A stretch of 43,961 nt of DNA from JABCPE02 sp963509715 (lineage in GTDB: Bacteria > Bacteroidota > Bacteroidia > Flavobacteriales > Weeksellaceae). A program made the translations under genes and the position numbers. Shown here piece after piece: positions 16,248 through 23,228 of the stretch (within the stretch, counting starts at the first letter, position 1; the number at the start of each line of letters is the position of its first letter). The stretch is from assembly GCA_963509715.1 (NCBI GenBank), contig CAUPCB010000010.1, positions 1-43,961 of the forward strand, given 5' to 3'. Under the pieces are notes generated by a model. It was not told the origin of the DNA. It saw nothing but the letters and a program-made list of their open reading frames with translations, and ran no database searches.

Positions 16248-16859
16248 TTATTTCGCTTCATCGTACGGAAGCCTGTTGATAATAGACCTTCCGAGAGAGA
16301 CCTCATCTGCATATTCCAGCTCATCCCCCACCGAAATTCCCCTTGCGATACTGGAAAACTTTACATTAAAATGCTTGAATTTCTTATAGATATAGTAAGC
16401 CGTGGTATCGCCCTCCATCGTTGCACTCAGCGCAAAAATCACTTCTTTTAGGCTGTCTTCATTAAGCTTTTTTTCAATACTAGAAATATTCAGCTGGTGC
16501 GGGCCTATGCCTTCCATCGGAGAAATTTTCCCTCCTAAAACTAAATATTTACCGTTGTATTTAGAAGTATTTTCTATTGCAAGAACATCCCTTACATCTT
16601 CTACAATGCAGAGCGTTTCGGCGTTTCGCTTTTCATCAGCACAGATTTCGCAAACATCAAAATCCGAAAAATTATGACACTCTTGGCAGTATTTTATATT
16701 TGTTACCAGACTTTCCAAAGCCTGCGAAAGCGCCATTCCCTGAGATTTGGGCTGTCTGAGAAGATGCAGCGCCAGCCGAAGAGCCGATTTTTTGCCTATC
16801 CCTGGCAGTCCAGAAATCTCCTCCACTGCTCTGGATAATACTTTACTTGGGTATTCCAT
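16248..16859 (-). CDS. recR: Recombination protein RecR
   Basis: RecR works with RecF/RecO in loading RecA at gaps. The 203-residue length is typical. The helix-hairpin-helix is in LSRAVEEISGLPGIGKKSAL (about 8-27). The zinc finger is CQECHNFSDFDVCEIC (about 57-72). The Toprim domain runs from LCIVEDVRDVLAIE (about 83-96) through LGGKISPMEGIGPHQLN. The Walker-B-like C-terminal part contains VSLGRSIINR. A -7-like box sits only five bases before the ATG (plus 16864-16871), suggesting an almost leaderless transcript. It is followed by the bidirectional terminator shared with pepT. Confidence 0.97.
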   Translation of the reverse strand: MEYPSKVLSRAVEEISGLPGIGKKSALRLALHLLRQPKSQGMALSQALESLVTNIKYCQECHNFSDFDVCEICADEKRNAETLCIVEDVRDVLAIENTSKYNGKYLVLGGKISPMEGIGPHQLNISSIEKKLNEDSLKEVIFALSATMEGDTTAYYIYKKFKHFNVKFSSIARGISVGDELEYADEVSLGRSIINRLPYDEAK

Positions 16860-16863
16860 TCGG

Positions 16864-16871
16864 CAAAAATA
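16864..16871 (-). promoter_or_regulatory. Possible -7 element TATTTTTG directly before recR
   Basis: Read on the minus strand this is TATTTTTG followed by CCG and the recR ATG. A start a few bases downstream would give a leaderless or nearly leaderless mRNA. Confidence 0.35.
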
Positions 16872-16889
16872 AGAAATTCTCCCTAAAAT

Positions 16890-17519
16890 TTACTTTTGGT
16901 AATAAATCTTATTCACTTCATCCGCTTTGATGAAAGTTCCCTGTTTCTGCTCCTTTATCCTTTCTGTGAAGAGCCTTCCCATAAGGTGGTCATACTCGTG
17001 CTGGAAAATCACCGCTGTGAAACCTTCTACCAATTCTCGTTTTTTCTCTCCGTCCAAAGTTTCGTAAGCCAAATCAATCACAAGGCTGCGGTAGACTTCT
17101 CCTCTTTCGTTTGGAATGGAAAGACAGCCCTCCGCACCAAGTCTAAGCGCCGAAGACATCCATTTGATTTCTGGATTCACAAAAAACTCAAAAGGTTTTC
17201 CTTCCTTGTCAAATCTCTGCACCCAAATTGCCTTTATGTTCAGTCCTACCTGCGGCGCTGCGATGCCTACGCCCTGTTCATCTTTCACAGTAGCAAGCAT
17301 TCTCTCGGCCAACAGCTTCAAATTCGAATCTTTGGTATCCACTGGGCGGGAAACATCTTTTAGGATTTTAAAATCTTTAGGATTGGTGATTTGCAAAACC
17401 CTCATCGGCTCGGTGCTTTTTCCTGATTTAATGAGGACAACATCCTCTTTTCCTATTTTTTTCTGAGCCTCTACGCTAGTTCCGAGTAGAACCAAACTTA
17501 ATAAAAGAATTCTTATCAT
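16890..17519 (-). CDS. def: Peptide deformylase family protein with an N-terminal signal peptide
   Basis: A 209-residue protein with an intact deformylase domain (about 40-200). Motif 1 is GVGIAAPQVG (83-92), motif 2 is EGCLS (130-134, metal ligand Cys132), and motif 3 is QHEYDHL (173-179, ligands His174 and His178, catalytic Glu175). Ahead of it is a clear Sec-type signal segment, MIRILLLSLVLLGTSVEAQ, then a charged linker. Met39 (MRVLQITNPKDFKIL) matches the usual start of cytosolic deformylases, so an internal start could yield the classic enzyme. As written, the product would be periplasmic, where formyl-methionine is not a normal substrate. Whether this is the only deformylase gene cannot be seen here. 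Confidence 0.88.
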   Translation of the reverse strand: MIRILLLSLVLLGTSVEAQKKIGKEDVVLIKSGKSTEPMRVLQITNPKDFKILKDVSRPVDTKDSNLKLLAERMLATVKDEQGVGIAAPQVGLNIKAIWVQRFDKEGKPFEFFVNPEIKWMSSALRLGAEGCLSIPNERGEVYRSLVIDLAYETLDGEKKRELVEGFTAVIFQHEYDHLMGRLFTERIKEQKQGTFIKADEVNKIYYQK

Positions 17520-17548
17520 TTCTATCTATTTTTGATGATTATTAAAGA

Positions 17549-17556
17549 CAAATTTA
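17549..17556 (-). promoter_or_regulatory. -7 element TAAATTTG for the deformylase gene
   Basis: On the minus strand TAAATTTG lies 30 bases before the ATG at 17519. This position favours the long, signal-peptide-bearing form. Confidence 0.5.
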
Positions 17557-17602
17557 ATCATTTTTGGAAATAATAAGCCTCCTTATATTCAAAATATCTT
17601 CT

Positions 17603-17610
17603 TATCTTTG
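17603..17610 (+). promoter_or_regulatory. -7 element TATCTTTG for the LURP-like gene
   Basis: TATCTTTG followed by GGG lies 39 bases before the ATG at 17649, divergent from the deformylase promoter about 50 bases away. Confidence 0.6.
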
Positions 17611-17648
17611 GGGAAAAATTTTTATTCCTTTTTTACTCAAAGTAAATT

Positions 17649-18242
17649 ATGAAAAACCTAAACTACCCTTTAGATTTTAAATTTAAAATTACCACTTTAG
17701 CTAGTGATTTTAACATTACCGACCGAGACGGAAAACACATCGCCTATGTAAGGCAAAAAATGTTTAAACTAAAAGAAGATGTGGTGGTCTTCCGTGATGA
17801 AGAAAAAAGTGCAGAACTTTTTAGAATAAAGGCTGATAGATGGCTGGATTTCAATGCCAGCTACAGCATCACAGGAGCTGACGGCACAAACTACGGAAAG
17901 CTCACCCGAAAAGGAATGCGCTCTATATGGAAATCTACCTACGAAGTCTATGATGAAAACAACCAGCATAAATACACCATAAGAGAAGATAATGCGTGGG
18001 TGAAGTTTTGGGATGGTCTTGTAGGAGAACTACCTATAATAGGCTGGTTTACAGGATATTTTCTAAATCCTACCTACAGTCTGAAAAACTCTTCAGGGAA
18101 AACTCTTTTTACACTAAAGAAAATGCCTTCACTACTAGGCAGAAGATTTCAACTGGATAAATTAACCGAAAGCGATGAAGATGAAACACTTATCGTTCTT
18201 TCCTACCTTATGATGGTACTTTTAGAAAAAATGAGAGGTTAA
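17649..18242 (+). CDS. LURP-one-related / scramblase-like (tubby C-terminal fold) protein
   Basis: A 197-residue protein without a signal peptide. Its beta-strand rhythm, with repeats of the type F-x-I-x-D-x-x-G (FNITDRDGKHIAYVRQK, FRDEEKSAELFRIKADR, YSITGADGTNYGKLTRK, YSLKNSSGKTLFTLKK), matches the LURP-one-related / phospholipid-scramblase-like family, a 12-stranded barrel around a central helix. The C terminus (LIVLSYLMMVLLEKM) is the expected buried hydrophobic helix. A hydrophobic insert LVGELPIIGWFTGYFLNP lies at about 122-139. Bacterial members have no settled function; membrane lipid association is speculation. The next gene, pepD, starts 24 bases later, so both may share a transcript. 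Confidence 0.75.
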   Translation: MKNLNYPLDFKFKITTLASDFNITDRDGKHIAYVRQKMFKLKEDVVVFRDEEKSAELFRIKADRWLDFNASYSITGADGTNYGKLTRKGMRSIWKSTYEVYDENNQHKYTIREDNAWVKFWDGLVGELPIIGWFTGYFLNPTYSLKNSSGKTLFTLKKMPSLLGRRFQLDKLTESDEDETLIVLSYLMMVLLEKMRG

Positions 18243-18266
18243 ATATTAACTTTAAATAAAAATTTT

Positions 18267-19709
18267 ATGAGTTTATCAAACATAGAACCGCAGATTATTT
18301 GGAAAAACTTTTCTAAACTAAATGCAGTTCCAAGACCTTCCAAAAAAGAAGCGAGAGTAATAGAGTTTATCAAGAATTTTGGAGAAAGCCTAAACCTTGA
18401 TACTCAAGTAGATGAAATAGGAAATGTTATCATCCGAAAACCTGCAACAGCAGGAATGGAAAACCGCAAAACCATCGTTCTGCAGTCCCACCTTGATATG
18501 GTTTGTCAAAAAAACAATGATGTGGATTTTGACTTTGAAAATCAAGGAATTCAAATATTCGTAGATGGTGACTGGGTGAAAGCAAAAGGAACGACACTTG
18601 GAGCTGATAACGGACTTGGTGTAGCGGCTGTTATGAGTATTTTGGAGAGCAGTGATATCGCTCATCCTGCATTAGAAGCACTATTCACGATAGATGAAGA
18701 AACTGGAATGACAGGAGCTTTTAACCTAAAACCAAATGTATTAAAAGGCGAAATCCTCCTAAACCTAGACACAGAAGAAGATGATGAAATAGACATAGGC
18801 TGTGCTGGCGGTGTGGATGTAACGGCTACGCAAACCTACAAAACCGCTCCTACGAAAGGAAATTTAGTAAAAATAGAAATCAAAGGACTGCAAGGCGGAC
18901 ACTCTGGAATGGACATCCACAAAGGTTTCGGAAATGCAAATGTACTCCTTGGAAGACTGCTCTATAACAACCTTGAAAGTCAAGAAATAGAGCTGATTTC
19001 CATCGATGGCGGCGGACTGAGAAACGCTATTCCAAGAGAGGCTACTGCTGTTTTTTCAGTGAAAAATGCTGATGATTTCATAGCAGAAGCTAATGAATTA
19101 AAAGCTGAAATTCTACAAGAATTTGCGAGCATTGAAAAGGATTTGGTTATCAATATTGAAAAAACGGAAAGCTCTGAAAATGGTCTTTCTAAAGAAAATT
19201 CGGCTCAAATCATCCGCGTGCTGAAATCCGCTCACAACGGTGTATACAGAATGTCTCCTGATGTGGCTGACCTAGTGGAGGCTTCCAACAACATCGCCAG
19301 AGTGAAACTAAAAGATGGTGGTTTGAAAATCCTAAACCTTACCCGTTCATCTGTGGAGTCTTCTAAATTCAATGTGGCTAACCAACTAAAAGCAGTTTTT
19401 GAACTAGGCGGGCTGAATGTAGAGTTTAGCGGCTCTTACCCTGGCTGGAAACCAAATCCAAATTCAGAAATTCTCCGAATAATGGAAAATCTCTACACGG
19501 ATAAATTTGGTTCAAAACCAAATGTAGTGGCTTGTCATGCGGGGTTAGAATGCGGAATCATCGGGGCTCACTATCCTAAAATGGAAATGGTAAGTTTCGG
19601 GCCTACTATCAAGGGAGCTCACTCTCCTGATGAAAGAGCTAGTATTTCTTCTACACAGAAATTCTGGGATTTCTTGAAAGAAATTCTAAAAAATATCCCT
19701 AATAAATAA
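18267..19709 (+). CDS. pepD: Aminoacyl-histidine dipeptidase (peptidase D, M20 family)
   Basis: A cytosolic metallo-dipeptidase with broad specificity, classically Xaa-His. The 480-residue length is usual. Motifs are IVLQSHLDMVCQK (about 69-81, metal His and Asp), GTTLGADNGLGVAAVMSI (about 107-124), TIDEETGMTGA with the catalytic Glu pair (about 147-157), LNLDTEEDDEIDIGCAGG, the lid-domain GLQGGHSGMDIHKG (about 208-221), and the C-terminal VACHAGLECGIIG and SFGPTIKGAHSPDE. These are the diagnostic PepD features. It probably shares a transcript with the LURP-like gene upstream and ends at a GC-rich terminator. Confidence 0.96.
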   Translation: MSLSNIEPQIIWKNFSKLNAVPRPSKKEARVIEFIKNFGESLNLDTQVDEIGNVIIRKPATAGMENRKTIVLQSHLDMVCQKNNDVDFDFENQGIQIFVDGDWVKAKGTTLGADNGLGVAAVMSILESSDIAHPALEALFTIDEETGMTGAFNLKPNVLKGEILLNLDTEEDDEIDIGCAGGVDVTATQTYKTAPTKGNLVKIEIKGLQGGHSGMDIHKGFGNANVLLGRLLYNNLESQEIELISIDGGGLRNAIPREATAVFSVKNADDFIAEANELKAEILQEFASIEKDLVINIEKTESSENGLSKENSAQIIRVLKSAHNGVYRMSPDVADLVEASNNIARVKLKDGGLKILNLTRSSVESSKFNVANQLKAVFELGGLNVEFSGSYPGWKPNPNSEILRIMENLYTDKFGSKPNVVACHAGLECGIIGAHYPKMEMVSFGPTIKGAHSPDERASISSTQKFWDFLKEILKNIPNK

Positions 19710-19711
19710 CA

Positions 19712-19742
19712 AAAAACGCCGAGCAAAATTACTCGGCGTTTT
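19712..19742. terminator. Bidirectional terminator after pepD
   Basis: AAAACGCCGAG and CTCGGCGTTTT form an 11-pair stem with loop CAAAATTA. It also serves the rhodanese-cupin gene that ends nearby on the minus strand. Confidence 0.92.
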
Positions 19743-19762
19743 ATAATTTTAGTTCAATAAAT

Positions 19763-20392
19763 TTATTTTTGTTTAGTCACTACGAATAGATTTTCTTTGG
19801 ACAAACCTACCAATTCATGCTCCACATCTACTGGAATATCATAGTAGTCATTAGGTTTTAAAATAATCTCTTGTTCGTTTATAATAAACTTGATTTCTCC
19901 TTTTAAAACAACCAAAGAAGCAGGCGTAGAAGTTTTATGTTTTTTGAAAACTCCATTCTTTCCTAGTGATACCGCCACTTGTTTTACTTTTTCTGAATCT
20001 CTTAGTATGTTAAAATGAGGCTTTTCAGAATGATAATTTTCAGAGTTATCCAAGTTGGTTTTAACCAAGGATTTTACATTTTCCCAAGTCTTTCCGTTGT
20101 AAACATTCTTTATTTTTTTGTCTTTAAGAAGTTTTTCCGCTTTTGCAGCTCTTATTCCCGCTTTACAAAACACCACTATATTTTTCTTTCCTTCCAGTTT
20201 AGATAGGTTATTTTCCAATTCTGAAATGGGAATATTTATAGAATTTTTCACATTTCCTTGTGCAAATTCTTCTGGAGTTCTTACATCTACTAAGATTGTT
20301 TCTTTTTGATTAATAATTTCTGACAAAGACTGCGCTGCCAATTCTGCTGTGGAAATCAAAAGGAATCCTATAGCAAACAAAATTTTCTTCAT
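19763..20392 (-). CDS. Exported rhodanese-cupin fusion protein
   Basis: A 209-residue exported protein. The signal peptide is MKKILFAIGFLLISTAELAA. Residues about 22-110 form a single-domain rhodanese: ILVDVRTPEEFAQG and the active loop FCKAGIRAA with catalytic Cys76 at the end of a strand. Residues about 125-207 form a cupin-like domain (HFNILRDSEKVKQVAVSLG, then LVVLKGEIKFIINEQEIILK and IPVDVEHELVG), with possible metal ligands His152 and His192 though the motif is degenerate. Rhodaneses move sulfane sulfur. The fusion suggests a periplasmic redox or sulfur-sensing task, but no substrate is indicated. It stands alone, divergent from the 2-oxoacid oxidoreductase gene. Confidence 0.83.
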   Translation of the reverse strand: MKKILFAIGFLLISTAELAAQSLSEIINQKETILVDVRTPEEFAQGNVKNSINIPISELENNLSKLEGKKNIVVFCKAGIRAAKAEKLLKDKKIKNVYNGKTWENVKSLVKTNLDNSENYHSEKPHFNILRDSEKVKQVAVSLGKNGVFKKHKTSTPASLVVLKGEIKFIINEQEIILKPNDYYDIPVDVEHELVGLSKENLFVVTKQK

Positions 20393-20508
20393 AGCTTATA
20401 TATTTAAAGTCAGCGAATATACAAATTTTATTTATTCCAAATTAGATTTTTATTCATAAAATCATATTTCATTGAAAACCAATTATTTTCATTCAAAAAC
20501 AAATTTAA

Positions 20509-20516
20509 TATCTTTG
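20509..20516 (+). promoter_or_regulatory. -7 element TATCTTTG for the 2-oxoacid oxidoreductase gene
   Basis: TATCTTTG followed by GGC lies 24 bases before the ATG at 20540. It matches the Bacteroidota consensus; no clear -33 element was seen. Confidence 0.6.
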
Positions 20517-20539
20517 GGCATTATTTTTTTCATTCACCT

Positions 20540-22369
20540 ATGAATATAAAAGAACTAAAAAATGCTGTAATATTATTTGCTGGAGACTCTGGAGATGGGA
20601 TACAGCTCACGGGAGCGCAGTTTAGCCAGACTGTGGCTTTTTTCGGAAACGACCTTAATACTTTGCCCGATTTCCCTGCCGAAATTCGAGCTCCTTCAGG
20701 AACTATAGCGGGCGTGTCTGGATTTCAGATTCATTTTGGAAGTAAGGAAATCAATTCTCCTGGTGACGCTTGTGATGTTCTAGTCGCAATGAACGCTGCT
20801 GCCCTAAAGAAAAACATCAGCAAAGTAAAAGAAGCTGGAATCATCATATGCAATTCTGCTGGTTTTGATAGAAAAAATCTAAACTTAGCTGGTTACGAAG
20901 CTTCTCCATTAGAGGCTTTATCGGGTGATTTTACGGTTTATGAAATTGACATTACCAAAAATACCATGGAAGCCCTGAAAGAAACTTCTCTTTCTCAAAA
21001 AGAAAAAGACAGGTCTAAAAATATGTTTGCCCTAGGGTTCATCTACTGGCTGTTTTCCAAAGATATAGAACAAACCAAACAACATATCGAGGAATATTTC
21101 TCAAAAAAACCAGAAATCCGAGATGCTAACCTCAGCGTTCTAAAAGCTGGATATCAGTATGGTGAAATTGCAGAAATTTTCACAGAGCGGTATTCCGTAG
21201 AAAAAGCAGAAATGCAGGAAGGAACTTACAGAAGTATCTCAGGGAATGAAGCTGTGGTTTTAGGGATTTTATCAGCTGCACAAAAAGCTGGTTTAGAGGT
21301 TTTCTACGGCGGATATCCTATTACTCCTGCATCGGACATTCTGCATCATTTAGCTAAATACAAACCACTGGGTGTCAAGACCTTTCAAGCGGAGGATGAA
21401 ATCGCTGCCATGACCTCTATCATAGGGGCTTCTTTTGCTGGGGATTTAGGAGTTACTGCCACCTCAGGCCCTGGAATGGCACTGAAAACAGAAGGGCTGG
21501 GATTAGGCTTTATGTTGGAACTGCCCATGGTCATTATAAATGTACAGCGAGGAGGGCCTTCTACTGGACTTCCTACAAAGACTGAACAGGCAGACCTGCT
21601 ACAAGCTGTGCATGGAAGAAATGGCGAAGCACCCATTCCTGTAATCGCGCCACAGTCGCCTTCTGACTGTTTTGAGGCTGCTTTTGAGGCTGCGAAAATC
21701 GCTTTGGAATACACCACTCCTGTCATTCTCCTTTCTGATGGATATTTAGGGAACGGAACTGAGCCTTGGCTGATTCCAAATTTTGAAAATTTACCAAAAA
21801 TCCAATCGCCTTTCATAAAAGAACCTGATGAAAACGAATATCTGCCGTATCTAAGAGGAGAAAACCTTTCAAGAAAAATAGCCGTTCCTGGCACTAAAGG
21901 AAAGGAACACATCATAGGAGGATTAGAAAAGCAGGAAAACACAGGGAATGTAAGCTATGATGCTGAAAATCACCAAAAAATGGTAAAATTAAGAGCCGAG
22001 AAATTTAATAATATCAAATATTCTTATGCTCCGCTCACCCTTGACCAAGGCGAGGAAAACGCTGATATTCTGATACTTTCATGGGGATCTTCGTATGGAA
22101 GTATCCGCGATGCGGTGAAAAACCTGCTTCAGGATAATGTTTCTGTTGCTCATCTTCAATTAAGAAATTTGGCGCCGTTTCCACAGGATTTAGGAGAGAA
22201 ACTAAGCAAGTTTAAGAAAATCATTATCCCTGAAATCAACAACGGACAGCTCATCCACCTGATACAAGATGAATATCAGATAAAATGCATCCCTTTTAAC
22301 AAGATAAAAGGAACGCCTTTCCTCTCTTCGGAAATAGAAGAATTTGTAAAAGAGGAAAGTACGAAATAA
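20540..22369 (+). CDS. korA: 2-oxoacid:acceptor oxidoreductase, fused gamma-alpha subunit (KorA-like)
   Basis: A 609-residue subunit of a CoA-dependent, thiamine-diphosphate 2-oxoacid (probably 2-oxoglutarate) ferredoxin oxidoreductase. The N-terminal gamma domain (about 1-190) opens with FAGDSGDGIQLTGAQFSQTV, DFPAEIRAPSGTIAGVSGFQ and VAMNAAALKKNI. The alpha domain (about 220-600) shows GNEAVVLGILSAAQKAGL, YGGYPITPASDILHHLA, AEDEIAAMTSIIGASFAG, TATSGPGMALKTEGLGL and QRGGPSTGLPTKTEQADLLQ, all typical. The TPP-binding beta subunit KorB, which usually follows directly, is absent: the next gene is DUF3108. The protein needs a beta subunit elsewhere to be active. A ferredoxin at 10206 could be the acceptor, by inference. 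Confidence 0.92.
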   Translation: MNIKELKNAVILFAGDSGDGIQLTGAQFSQTVAFFGNDLNTLPDFPAEIRAPSGTIAGVSGFQIHFGSKEINSPGDACDVLVAMNAAALKKNISKVKEAGIIICNSAGFDRKNLNLAGYEASPLEALSGDFTVYEIDITKNTMEALKETSLSQKEKDRSKNMFALGFIYWLFSKDIEQTKQHIEEYFSKKPEIRDANLSVLKAGYQYGEIAEIFTERYSVEKAEMQEGTYRSISGNEAVVLGILSAAQKAGLEVFYGGYPITPASDILHHLAKYKPLGVKTFQAEDEIAAMTSIIGASFAGDLGVTATSGPGMALKTEGLGLGFMLELPMVIINVQRGGPSTGLPTKTEQADLLQAVHGRNGEAPIPVIAPQSPSDCFEAAFEAAKIALEYTTPVILLSDGYLGNGTEPWLIPNFENLPKIQSPFIKEPDENEYLPYLRGENLSRKIAVPGTKGKEHIIGGLEKQENTGNVSYDAENHQKMVKLRAEKFNNIKYSYAPLTLDQGEENADILILSWGSSYGSIRDAVKNLLQDNVSVAHLQLRNLAPFPQDLGEKLSKFKKIIIPEINNGQLIHLIQDEYQIKCIPFNKIKGTPFLSSEIEEFVKEESTK

Positions 22370-22427
22370 AAAAAAAAGAGTTTGGCAAAATATTTGTCTA
22401 TCAATTAGGAATATTAAATAAAAAACT

Positions 22428-23192
22428 ATGAATAAGATTTTTGCAATGTTTATGCTTTGGGTTTCGGCTATGGTCTCGGCACAGCTGAATCACATTAACA
22501 ACGGAGAGAAAATATCATACAGAATACACTACGGATTCATCAATGCGGGAACGGCAGAACTCACCACCAGCCAAGTAAATTACAAAGGCAAAGACCATCT
22601 TCGTGTGGTAGGAATAGGCAAAAGCACAGGGATTGTCAATACTTTTTTCAAGGTAAATGATGTCTATGAAAGCTATATAGATCTGGCGACTGGGCTACCC
22701 AGCTTCTATGTGAGAAACATCTCCGAAGGAAGCTACAGAAGACATTATGAAACGACTTTTAATCACGATAACAAGACTTTGGTTCTGTATGACAAACTCA
22801 AAAAAAACTCACGAAATTTCAACACTTTTGAGGGAATACAAGATATGCTTTCTGCTTTCTATCACCTAAGAAACATGGACAGCAGCAAACTAAAAGTAGG
22901 AAACCAAGTGAAACTGACTGTCTGGATAGATGACGAAACCTACCCTTTCATGCTGAAAATAGTAGGCGTAGAAAAAAAGAAAACCAAATTTGGGAAAATA
23001 GAATGTCTTAAAATAGTTCCATCTGTACAGAGCGGAAGAATATTTAAAGAAAAAGAAGGAGTAACCATGTGGGTAACCAATGACCAAAACCATATCCCTG
23101 TAGAAATGGAGGCAAAACTCCTCGTAGGCTCACTAAAAGCCAGCATCAGTGGATATTCTAACCTAAAATACAATTTGGATTTTAAAAAATAA
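22428..23192 (+). CDS. DUF3108 domain exported protein
   Basis: A 254-residue protein with signal peptide MNKIFAMFMLWVSAMVSAQ. The mature part is all-beta with the DUF3108 signature: GEKISYRIHYGFINAGTAEL (about 27-46), FFKVNDVYESYIDLATGLPS, NISEGSYRR, and the end segment MWVTNDQNHIPVEMEAKLLVGSLKA. DUF3108 proteins are periplasmic or outer-membrane-associated and of unknown function. It starts 59 bases after korA with no terminator between, so read-through is possible. An AATATTTG sequence at about 22389-22396 is a one-mismatch promoter candidate. Confidence 0.87.
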   Translation: MNKIFAMFMLWVSAMVSAQLNHINNGEKISYRIHYGFINAGTAELTTSQVNYKGKDHLRVVGIGKSTGIVNTFFKVNDVYESYIDLATGLPSFYVRNISEGSYRRHYETTFNHDNKTLVLYDKLKKNSRNFNTFEGIQDMLSAFYHLRNMDSSKLKVGNQVKLTVWIDDETYPFMLKIVGVEKKKTKFGKIECLKIVPSVQSGRIFKEKEGVTMWVTNDQNHIPVEMEAKLLVGSLKASISGYSNLKYNLDFKK

Positions 23193-23228
23193 AATAAATC
23201 GTGCTTTTCGGCACGATTTATTGTTTTT
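23193..23228. terminator. Bidirectional terminator between DUF3108 and the BtuB-like gene
   Basis: AATAAATCGTGC and GCACGATTTATT pair around TTTTCG, flanked by A- and T-rich sequence on both sides. It ends both convergent genes. Confidence 0.88.

Noticed and set aside
21385..21942. Antisense open frame (185 codons) inside the KorA-like gene
   Set aside because: It is a shadow of a well-conserved coding region; the sense frame has all family motifs.
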